Origin: Comamonas sp. BIGb0124 | GTDB lineage: Bacteria; Pseudomonadota; Gammaproteobacteria; Burkholderiales; Burkholderiaceae_C | Direction of reading: 5' to 3' | DNA: 64,000 nucleotides | Assembly: GCF_003752175.1 (NCBI RefSeq) | Contig: NZ_RJVF01000009.1 | Coordinates: 930,001 to 994,000, forward strand | Shown here: positions 54,016 through 62,389 of the stretch, one piece after another | How positions within the stretch are numbered: position 1 is the stretch's first letter | Layout of the letters: each line of letters starts with the position of its first letter | Position numbers and translations under genes: made by a program | The notes under the pieces: generated by a model | Databases searched by the model: none | What the model saw: the letters and a program-made list of their open reading frames with translations, nothing else | Told to the model about the DNA's origin: nothing

Positions 54016-55185
54016 ATGTCTGCCTGGCCTTCGACCTGGCTGTTGCCAGATCACGTCGCTGATGTCCTGCCTTCCGAGGCAAGACATATCGAAGATCTCC
54101 GCCGCCAATTGCTGGACTCGGCTCGTGCCTATGGTTACGAGCTGGTGATGCCGCCCATGCTGGAGTATCTGGAGTCGCTGCTGACCGGCAGCGGCGAGGC
54201 GCTGGATCTGCTGACCTTCAAACTGGTCGATCAGTCGTCGGGCCGCACGCTGGGCGTGCGCGCCGACTCCACGCCTCAGGTGGCGCGCATCGACGCCCAT
54301 CTGCTGAACCGTCAGGGCGTGACTCGCCTTTGCTACTGCGGACCGGTCTTGCACACCCGTCCCAGCGGTCCGCACGCGACCCGCGATCCGCTTCAGTTCG
54401 GCGCCGAGATCTACGGCCATGCCGGACTCGAGGCCGATCTGGAAGTGCTGCAACTGGCCCTCGAATGCATGCGCCAGACCCGGGTTCCGCCCATGGTGCT
54501 GGATCTGGCGGACATGCGCATCGTGCGCTCGCTGCTGGCCGGCGTGATGGTCGACGCACAGGTGCTCGAACAGGTCTATACCGCGCTGTCCGTCAAGGAC
54601 CGCGAACGGCTGCGGTCGCTGACACGCGACTTCCCCGCCTCTTCGCGCGATGGCCTGCTGGCGCTGCTGGATCTGTATGGCGATGCCGCCATCCTCGACG
54701 AAGCGCGCCGCGTGCTGCCGCAAAGTGCCGTGCTGTCGCACGCGCTCGACGAACTGGGTGTGCTGGCCAAGACGCTGAGTGCCGAGCCAGGCGTGCGTGT
54801 GTCCTTCGATCTGGCCGACCTGCAGGGCTACGGCTACTACAGCGGCATGCGTTTTGCCATCTACGCACAGGGCACGAGCGATGCGCTGCTGCGTGGCGGT
54901 CGCTATGACGAGGTCGGTGCCGTGTTTGGCCGCAACCGGCCTGCCGCAGGCTTCAGCCTGGACGTCAAGGAACTGGTGCGGGTGGTACCGCGCCTGCCGC
55001 TGCGGGCCGCGATCCGTGCGCCCTGGGGCCAGCAACCCGCCTTGCAGGCGGCCATCGGCCATCTGCGCACAAGCGGCGAAACCGTGGTCTGCGTTCTGCC
55101 GGGCCACGAAAGTGAAATCGATGAATTCGAATGCGATCGCGTGCTGGTCCAGCACGACGGTCAATGGATCGTCCGCGCGGCCTGA
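54016..55185 (+). CDS. hisZ: ATP phosphoribosyltransferase regulatory subunit HisZ
   Basis: HisZ is a catalytically inactive relative of histidyl-tRNA synthetase that forms a complex with short-form HisG and makes it sensitive to histidine. It has 389 residues. It shows class II synthetase-like motif remnants: [101 protein letters not shown], and [13 protein letters not shown] with [27 protein letters not shown]. It lacks the anticodon domain and full motif 3 of HisS. The place before purA is conserved in betaproteobacteria. hisG is not in the window. Confidence 0.95.
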   Translation: MSAWPSTWLLPDHVADVLPSEARHIEDLRRQLLDSARAYGYELVMPPMLEYLESLLTGSGEALDLLTFKLVDQSSGRTLGVRADSTPQVARIDAHLLNRQGVTRLCYCGPVLHTRPSGPHATRDPLQFGAEIYGHAGLEADLEVLQLALECMRQTRVPPMVLDLADMRIVRSLLAGVMVDAQVLEQVYTALSVKDRERLRSLTRDFPASSRDGLLALLDLYGDAAILDEARRVLPQSAVLSHALDELGVLAKTLSAEPGVRVSFDLADLQGYGYYSGMRFAIYAQGTSDALLRGGRYDEVGAVFGRNRPAAGFSLDVKELVRVVPRLPLRAAIRAPWGQQPALQAAIGHLRTSGETVVCVLPGHESEIDEFECDRVLVQHDGQWIVRAA

Positions 55186-56571
<1,386 letters not shown>

Positions 56572-56584
56572 TCGCTTTTCCGAT

Positions 56585-56626
56585 GGGGGTAAGAAGACCG
56601 AGTGTCTTCGCCCCCGTCTGTTTCTT
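56585..56626 (+). terminator. Terminator after purA
   Basis: Inner stem GAAGAC (56593-56598)/GTCTTC (56604-56609) with loop CGAGT. Outer stem GGGGG (56585-56589)/CCCCC (56611-56615). A T-rich stretch (GTCTGTTTCTTTG) follows. It lies 13 bases after the purA stop. Confidence 0.65.
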
Positions 56627-56656
56627 TGACCCCACCAACAAGACGGAGCAAGCCCG

Positions 56657-57181
56657 ATGCTGACCGAAGATGGCAAGCACCTGTACGTGTCCTACGATGA
56701 ATACCACAACCTGATCGAGAAGCTGGCGCTGAAGATCCATCAGGACGGCTGGGAGTTCGACACCATTCTTTGCCTGGCGCGCGGTGGCTTGCGTCCCGGC
56801 GACATCCTGAGCCGGATTTTCAACAAACCCCTGGCCATCATGTCCACCAGTTCCTACCGTGCGGAAGCCGGTACGGTGCAGGGGCATCTGGACCTGGCCC
56901 GTTTCATCACGACGCCCCGGGGCGAGATTGCCGGCCGGGTGCTGCTGGTCGACGACCTGGCGGATTCGGGCCATACGCTCAAGGCGGTGATCGAACTGCT
57001 GCGCAACAAGTACGCCCCCATCACCGAACTGCGCAGTGCGGTGATCTGGACCAAACAAGTCTCGATTTTCACGCCGGACTATTCGGTGGAAGACCTGCCG
57101 ACCAATCCCTGGATCCACCAGCCCTTCGAAGGCTACGACAGCACGGGACCGGAGCAACTGCTCGAGAAGTGGAAACTGTGA
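56657..57181 (+). CDS. Purine-type phosphoribosyltransferase family protein
   Basis: This type I phosphoribosyltransferase has 174 residues and probably salvages a purine base (xanthine, guanine or hypoxanthine) with PRPP. The PRPP-binding motif is VLLVDDLADSGHTLKAVIE (from about residue 96). Other marks are DTILCLARGGLRPGDILSRIFNKPLAIM and IWTKQVSIFTPDYSVEDLPTNPWIHQPFE, as in Gpt-like proteins. It lies directly after purA, as in many Burkholderiales. The exact base is not readable from sequence. Confidence 0.88.
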   Translation: MLTEDGKHLYVSYDEYHNLIEKLALKIHQDGWEFDTILCLARGGLRPGDILSRIFNKPLAIMSTSSYRAEAGTVQGHLDLARFITTPRGEIAGRVLLVDDLADSGHTLKAVIELLRNKYAPITELRSAVIWTKQVSIFTPDYSVEDLPTNPWIHQPFEGYDSTGPEQLLEKWKL

Positions 57182-57288
57182 TGTCGTGAAAAGGCGTCGA
57201 CAGGGTGCTGGCGGTGTCGGATGATCCCGCTTTCTGATCCAGCGCAAGGTATGAAGTGAACCCGAGGGTTACACTTTGTACAACGAAG

Positions 57289-57312
57289 AAGAGGCACATT
57301 CGTGCCTCTTTT
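57289..57312 (+). terminator. Terminator between the phosphoribosyltransferase and uspA
   Basis: AAGAGGCAC (57289-57297), loop ATTC, GTGCCTCTT (57302-57310), then TTG: a compact 9-bp stem whose A/T end gives an A run before and a T run after. It could act on both strands. It lies 108 bases past the phosphoribosyltransferase stop and 36 before the uspA ATG. Confidence 0.65.
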
Positions 57313-57346
57313 GCGTTGATCCCCTGGCAACTTCACTGGAGACGAC

Positions 57347-57769
57347 ATGAAAATCTTACTGGCTGTCGACGGCAGCGCCTACACCAAGAAGATGCTGGCC
57401 TATCTGGCCGCGCATGACGGGTTGCTGACCCCCAATCACGACTACCACTTGCTCACGGTTCAACCCGAATTGCCGCCGCGTGCACGCGCCGCGCTGGGCA
57501 AAGAGGCCGTGACGACTTTTTATGCGGAAGAATCCGACCGCGTGCTCAAGCCGGTCGAGACGCATCTGGCTCGCCGCGGCATCGCCAGCAAGCGGGTGGT
57601 CAAGACCGGATCGGCGGGGCAGGTGATCGCCAACGTGGCGCAGGCCGGCGCTTACGACCTGGTGGTGATGGGCTCGCACGGCAAAAGCGCGCTCGGCAAC
57701 CTGATCATCGGTTCCGTGGCCACCAAGGTGCTGGCCGAATGCAAGGTGCCGGTGCTGATCGTGCGCTGA
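57347..57769 (+). CDS. Universal stress protein, UspA family (second copy)
   Basis: This is a single-domain universal stress protein of 140 residues. It starts KILLAVDGSAYTKKMLAYLA with the conserved Asp and has the complete ATP-binding loop GSHGKSALGNLIIGS (G-2X-G-9X-GS), so it should bind nucleotide, unlike the first copy at 7542 that lacks one Gly. It likely acts in the cytoplasm under stress; its exact role is unknown. It has its own upstream terminator hairpin and is convergent with the LysR gene, with a terminator in between. Confidence 0.92.
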   Translation: MKILLAVDGSAYTKKMLAYLAAHDGLLTPNHDYHLLTVQPELPPRARAALGKEAVTTFYAEESDRVLKPVETHLARRGIASKRVVKTGSAGQVIANVAQAGAYDLVVMGSHGKSALGNLIIGSVATKVLAECKVPVLIVR

Positions 57770-57822
57770 GCCCGCCCTGCATGACGCGGTTGCAGCGCAG
57801 CCGCGTTCACGGCCCTCGACCC

Positions 57823-57844
57823 AGCCGCTTCACAGCGGCTTTTT
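57823..57844 (+). terminator. uspA terminator overlapping the lysR 3' end
   Basis: AGCCGC (57823-57828), loop TTCACA, GCGGCT (57835-57840), then TTTT to 57844. It lies 53 bases after the uspA stop and contains the stop codon of the convergent LysR gene (57830-57832). Confidence 0.6.
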
Positions 57845-58798
57845 GCTGTGCGAAGGTCGGTCCATGGCCTGCTGAACGATGGACGGCAGCGCTTCGCGCA
57901 TGGTGTCGATGAAGCGGCTCAGGCGCGCGGGATAAAAGCGGGCGGGCGGATAGACCAGGTAGACCGGCAAGGGCGCAGCCTGCCATTGCGGAGCCAGGTG
58001 CAGCAGTTCGCCCGTGGCCAGGTCTTCGGTGACGGCCCAACTCGAGACCAGGGCGGCGCCCAGGCCCAGCCGGGCAGCGTTGCGTATGGCGTACAGGCCG
58101 TCGGTGGACAGCCTCGGTTGGATGGGGAAGGTGTCGCTGGTCCCGGATCCGATATGGGTGAGGGTCACGTGCTCGCGGTAGAAGGTCCGCAACGCCAGCC
58201 AGGGCAATCCGGCGAGTTCGCGTGGATGGGTGGGCGGCGGCGTGTCGGGCAGCAGCTCGGGGGCCGCAACGACGATGCGGGGCACTTCCCCCAAACGAAT
58301 GGCGACGACCGATGGATCGCTGACCGTGCCGATCTGAAGGGCGCAGTCCATGTCTTCTGCGATGAAGTCCGGCGTCCGGTCGTTGAGCAGCCATTCCACG
58401 TTCATGCGGGGGTAACGCTTGAGATAGGCGACCAGCGGATCGATGAACTGATGCTGTCCAAACGCATGCGGGGCCATCACGCGCAGGATGCCGCTGGCCT
58501 CCTCTTGGGTACCGCGCATGTCGCGCTCGAACAGCTGCCAATCCTCGAGCAGCCGCTTGGCGTGGTCGAAGCAGCGGCGGCCATCCTCGGTGAGCTTCAT
58601 GGCGTGGGTGGAGCGTTGCAGCAACGGGGCCCCCAGCGACCGCTCGAGTGCCTGCAGCCGGCGACTGACGGTCGGCTGGGTGGCGCCCAGTTGCACGGCG
58701 GCCGCCGACAGGCTGCCCGCCTCGACGATGCGCACAAAGGTCTCCATCAGCATCATGCGATCGGTGCCGGGAAGAGTAGGGTGTGCAGGGTTGGTCAT
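57830..58798 (-). CDS. LysR-family transcriptional regulator
   Basis: This is a DNA-binding regulator of 322 residues. The N-terminal winged helix-turn-helix (LMETFVRIVEAGSLSAAAVQLGATQPTVSRRLQALERSLGAPLLQRS, about 17-63) is typical, followed by the linker helix and a periplasmic-binding-protein-like effector domain (ILRVMAPHAFGQHQFIDPLVAYLKRYP). Its effector is unknown. It is divergent from an MFS exporter with 96 bp between, the usual arrangement for a regulator and its target. The ATG at 58798 starts right before the helix-turn-helix; the frame is open further upstream but antisense to the MFS gene. It shares its terminal bases with the uspA terminator. Confidence 0.92.
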   Translation of the reverse strand: MTNPAHPTLPGTDRMMLMETFVRIVEAGSLSAAAVQLGATQPTVSRRLQALERSLGAPLLQRSTHAMKLTEDGRRCFDHAKRLLEDWQLFERDMRGTQEEASGILRVMAPHAFGQHQFIDPLVAYLKRYPRMNVEWLLNDRTPDFIAEDMDCALQIGTVSDPSVVAIRLGEVPRIVVAAPELLPDTPPPTHPRELAGLPWLALRTFYREHVTLTHIGSGTSDTFPIQPRLSTDGLYAIRNAARLGLGAALVSSWAVTEDLATGELLHLAPQWQAAPLPVYLVYPPARFYPARLSRFIDTMREALPSIVQQAMDRPSHSKKPL

Positions 58799-58894
58799 GC
58801 GCCGATCGTATAACGGAACTGCAAGGGATGGCTCTACACACGCATGGTCCCGAAGATCAGAATTCGCTCCATTCCATTTGAACGAGTTTTGAAC

Positions 58895-60094
58895 ATGTCT
58901 TCCATTCCTGTCATGCATGAAGAAAAACAGCTGTCCGATCTGTCGCCTGCGCGTGTCGTGCTGATGGCCACCGGTGCGGGCCTGGCCGTGGCCTCGATTT
59001 ACTACAGCCAGCCCATGCTGGGCGTGCTGGCTGGCGACATCCATGCGGATGCCACGGCCGTGGGCTGGATGCCGACGCTGACGCAACTGGGCTACGCGCT
59101 GGGCATTCTGCTGCTGGCGCCACTGGGAGACCGCATCGATCGCCGCCGCGTGATTCTGGTCAAGTCGGTGCTGTTGTGTGCCGCCTTGATGGCAATGGCC
59201 GTCGCGCCGTCCGTCGGCTGGCTGCTGGCGGCCAGTCTGCTGGTCGGGCTGATGGCGACCTTGGCGCAGGACATCGTTCCCGCCGCGGCCGCGCTGGCGC
59301 CGGCTGCAAGGCGCGGCAAGGTGGTCGGGATGGTGATGACGGGATTGCTGCTGGGCATTCTGCTGTCGCGGGTGATCAGCGGCACGGTGTCCGAGTACTG
59401 GGGCTGGCGTGCGATGTTTGTGGCGGCGGCCGGCAGCATCGCGCTTCTGGGCGCAGCGCTTTGGCGCGGTCTGCCGAGTTTTGCACCGACCACGCAACTG
59501 GGTTACCCGAGGCTTCTGGGCACGCTGGCTTCGCTGTGGCGGCAGCATGGCGTGCTGCGCCGCGCGGCGGTCGCGCAAGGGCTGCTGTCGTTGGGCTTCA
59601 GTGCCTTCTGGTCGACCTTGGCGGTGATGCTGCATCAGCCGCCGTTTCATCTGGGTTCGGCAGCCGCCGGCGCTTTTGGTCTGGCCGGCGCTGCAGGCGC
59701 GCTGGCCGCACCGCTGGCCGGACGACTGGCCGATCGCCGCGGTCCGGGTTGGGTGAGTCGCCTGGGCGCGGCCGTGGCCTTGCTGTCCTTTGCGGCCATG
59801 GCCCTGACGCCCTGGTTGCCCATGCATCTGCAACTGGCGTTGCTGGTCGCGGGCGCGGTGGGCTTCGACCTGGGTATCCAGGCTGCGCTGGTGGCGCACC
59901 AGACGCTGGTCTATGGCCTGGATGCCGCTGCACGCAGCCGGCTCAATGCCGTGTTGATGGGGGGTGTTTTTGTCGGCATGGCCATGGGCGGTCTGCTCGG
60001 CAGTCTGGCGCTGGCAGCCTGGGGCTGGATGGGCGTGGTGGCCGTGGCCAGCTTGAGCAGTGCCGCTGCCTTGGTGGTTCGCCTGCGAACTTAG
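58895..60094 (+). CDS. MFS transporter (DHA1/AraJ-like)
   Basis: This is a 12-helix major facilitator exporter of 399 residues. Seen are VLMATGAGLAVASIYYSQPMLGVLAGDI (helix 1, with SIYYSQPML typical of this group), VGWMPTLTQLGYALGILLLAPLGDRIDRRRVILVK (motif A, GDRIDRRR), and a second-half motif A copy GRLADRRGPGWVSRLG. It probably exports a sugar or small drug-like compound; the substrate is unknown. The ATG at 58895 is preferred over 58844, as the hydrophobic segment follows directly. It is divergent from the LysR gene, probably its regulator. Confidence 0.9.
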   Translation: MSSIPVMHEEKQLSDLSPARVVLMATGAGLAVASIYYSQPMLGVLAGDIHADATAVGWMPTLTQLGYALGILLLAPLGDRIDRRRVILVKSVLLCAALMAMAVAPSVGWLLAASLLVGLMATLAQDIVPAAAALAPAARRGKVVGMVMTGLLLGILLSRVISGTVSEYWGWRAMFVAAAGSIALLGAALWRGLPSFAPTTQLGYPRLLGTLASLWRQHGVLRRAAVAQGLLSLGFSAFWSTLAVMLHQPPFHLGSAAAGAFGLAGAAGALAAPLAGRLADRRGPGWVSRLGAAVALLSFAAMALTPWLPMHLQLALLVAGAVGFDLGIQAALVAHQTLVYGLDAAARSRLNAVLMGGVFVGMAMGGLLGSLALAAWGWMGVVAVASLSSAAALVVRLRT

Positions 60095-60640
60095 TCGGTT
60101 CTCTGTTCCATGGGGCGCCGGTGTATGGATGGCTGTTTTGGAGGGAAGTGTGTCTTAATGGATACGGTTGACATAACGGGACAATTCTTTGCCTTTCTTT
60201 TTTGACATTGTTTGATATCTATTTGAATGCCGGAGCAAAGGCATTTCTCATGCAGAAAAATATCGGCCTGGAACGCCGGGAAAGAGAGGCAATGTTTCGT
60301 GTGAAAAATGCATGAACCGTTGAAAACAAGCATGAATTTCCGTTTTCAGCAGTTTCTGAAGAGGGTGTGGCGAAGCTTTTTTCTGCCATGAATTCCATGC
60401 GTTATCCGGTGTGATGGAGGGGGTGGTTCAGGTCTGGGCGAGACGGGAAATGTTGCCAGTTTCGGGAATTTTTAAATCCTACATTGGCTCCCGTCGATGT
60501 CTGATCTACCTGCCGGAACTGTCGTCGCTCTGATCGAAGCAGCATTGCCGAGAACGAGGGCGGACGGTGTTCACTGAAGGGTCTGGCAATCGACCGTCGC
60601 AAAGGCGATTTCGAAACCCACCAGATCAAACAGTCCCATC
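60095..60640. other. 546-bp AT-rich intergenic region before the two-partner secretion genes
   Basis: There is no convincing gene; the short minus-strand frames here show no family features. Base composition is clearly more AT-rich than the flanks (for example CTTTGCCTTTCTTTTTTGACATTG, around 60187-60210). TTGACA occurs at 60168 and at 60202, but no good -10 follows at 16-18 bp. Direct GCATGAA copies at 60310 and 60330 and an inverted TGAAAAC/GTTTTCA pair (60321, 60342) suggest regulator binding. It probably controls the fhaC/fhaB-type genes and may be an insertion junction. Confidence 0.5.
60310..60348. promoter_or_regulatory. Direct and inverted repeats upstream of the two-partner secretion locus
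   Basis: GCATGAA at 60310-60316 and 60330-60336 are spaced 20 bp (two helical turns). TGAAAAC (60321-60327) and GTTTTCA (60342-60348) form an inverted repeat with arms 21 bp apart. This geometry suits a dimeric regulator. No binding evidence exists. Confidence 0.4.
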
Positions 60641-62368
60641 ATGAAGTTCGCCGTGCATCCTCTCGGCCCCCTTTTGTTCCTGAGCATGGCCTTGATGCCC
60701 GTTCAGAGCAAGGCACAAGACCCCAACACGAACGCCGCCGATCGAGCGCTTGAATCGCAGCAACGCACGCTCGAGCAGCGGGCCATCGACGGCGAACTGC
60801 AACGGCAGCTCGATCTGCGCGACACGCAGCGCATGCCTGCACCTGCCGTACTGCCCGCGTCACGCAGTGCCGGCGAGGAGCCGCAGGTGGCCTATGCGAT
60901 CGAGCGCATCGTGCTCGACGACGACGATGCGCCGAGCGCCGGCAGTCTGGCCGTTATGCGCCGATACGAAGGACGTTCGCTGACGCTCAACGACGTCGTG
61001 GACCTGGTGAAGGAGCTCAACGACGATTACGCGTCGCGTGGCTTCGTGACCACGATCGTGACGCTGCCCGGCCAGAACCTGGCCTCGGGCATCCTGCATG
61101 TGCAGGTGGTGTGGGGGCGCATCTCGGGCATCACCCTCAATGGCGAGCCGTTGTCGGGTGTGATCGACAAGGTTCGTGTCGAAGCGGCGCTGCCCGGTTG
61201 GCAGGGGCAGGTGCTCAACATCCGCCAGATCGATCAACTGGTGGAGAACCTGTCGACCACCGGCAAGACGGCCACCGTGGAGGTCAAGCCGGCCGACGCG
61301 CCGGGTGCTTCCATCCTGGCGGTGCAGATCCAGAAACAACGGGTGCTCAGCGGCTCGTCCATGATGGACAACTCGGGCAGCGAACGCCGCGATGGAACCC
61401 GCAAGAACACGCTGCAGTTGTCGGTGTCCGATCTGCTGCCGCTGAACGACGAACTGAGTTTCGGCTATGGCAGGCGGCTGTTCCGGAGAGTGCCGGACAA
61501 AGAGAACAGCTACAACGTTTCGTACCGCGTTCCCTATGGCGCCTGGACCACGAGCCTGTCGTATGCAAGGGTTCAGACCGAACAGCAGTTTGCCGCGAGA
61601 TTCGGTCAATACCGCAACACGGGCAGTCTGGATGATTGGCGGCTGCGAGTCGGACGGGTGCTCGCGCGCAATCAGGTCGGACGCACGCAGGTCTGGGCCG
61701 AACTGGGGCGCAAGAACAACGCCAATTTCTTCGAGGGTCAACTGATCGATGTGAGCAGCAAGCCCTATTCGCAGTTGGTGCTTGGCATGAGCCATGCCTT
61801 TCTGGCGGCCGGCGGCGCTGTGTATGCGGATCTGAGCTGGACGCGCGGCGTGCCTTGGATTCAGGGCGAATGGACACGGCCTGCTTCGGACACTGCAGCG
61901 CAGACGCGTTTCCAGGTCCTGAACAGCAATCTCAGCTGGCGCAGACCCGACAAGCTGGCGGGCCTGTCCGTGGTCTACAACGCGCGTGCCGGTCTTCAAT
62001 ACAGCAACGATCGCCTGCTTGGAAAAAACAAGCTCTATCTGGGCGACGAGAACTCGGTTCGGGGTTTCAAGGACACCCCGATTTCTGGCGACAAGGGGGC
62101 CTATGTGTCTCTGGGCCAGGACTTCCCTTTTGTGATCGACCGCTACTTCGTCAGGACCGTCACCGTCCGCATGGGACTGGATTCCGGCTGGGCTCGCGGC
62201 AACGGCCCCGATGCGAGCTGGCAGCGATTGACCGGCAGCGTGCTCGGTCTCGATGTCAGCGCAGGTGCGTTCCAGTGGTCGGCCATGTGGGGCTTTCCGC
62301 TGTACGTGAAGCCGTCTCAAGGTCAACGCGATCCCGTTTTCTACACCTCCCTCAGTGCCCGATTCTGA
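60641..62368 (+). CDS. FhaC/ShlB-family two-partner secretion transporter (TpsB)
   Basis: This outer-membrane Omp85-type barrel exports the adhesin encoded next to it. It has 575 residues. The signal peptide (PLLFLSMALMPVQSKAQD, cut near residue 26) is followed by a helix-forming stretch (ALESQQRTLEQRAIDGEL), two POTRA domains (AIERIVLDDDDAPSAGSLAVMRRYEGRSLTLNDVVDLVKELN, about 85-155; then to about 230), and a 16-strand barrel. The conserved barrel motif VRGF is in GDENSVRGFKD (near 470-480), and the protein ends in Phe (SLSARF), as in Omp85 proteins. The exoprotein gene starts 21 bases after its stop. FhaC, HecB or CdiB are equally good names. Confidence 0.93.
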   Translation: MKFAVHPLGPLLFLSMALMPVQSKAQDPNTNAADRALESQQRTLEQRAIDGELQRQLDLRDTQRMPAPAVLPASRSAGEEPQVAYAIERIVLDDDDAPSAGSLAVMRRYEGRSLTLNDVVDLVKELNDDYASRGFVTTIVTLPGQNLASGILHVQVVWGRISGITLNGEPLSGVIDKVRVEAALPGWQGQVLNIRQIDQLVENLSTTGKTATVEVKPADAPGASILAVQIQKQRVLSGSSMMDNSGSERRDGTRKNTLQLSVSDLLPLNDELSFGYGRRLFRRVPDKENSYNVSYRVPYGAWTTSLSYARVQTEQQFAARFGQYRNTGSLDDWRLRVGRVLARNQVGRTQVWAELGRKNNANFFEGQLIDVSSKPYSQLVLGMSHAFLAAGGAVYADLSWTRGVPWIQGEWTRPASDTAAQTRFQVLNSNLSWRRPDKLAGLSVVYNARAGLQYSNDRLLGKNKLYLGDENSVRGFKDTPISGDKGAYVSLGQDFPFVIDRYFVRTVTVRMGLDSGWARGNGPDASWQRLTGSVLGLDVSAGAFQWSAMWGFPLYVKPSQGQRDPVFYTSLSARF

Positions 62369-62389
62369 ATCGAAAAGAACATTGAAATC

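Noticed and set aside
60091-60629. Minus-strand frames of 80 (60091-60333) and 75 (60402-60629) codons in the AT-rich gap
   Set aside because: No start signals, no recognisable family, and composition consistent with non-coding DNA; kept as regulatory region.
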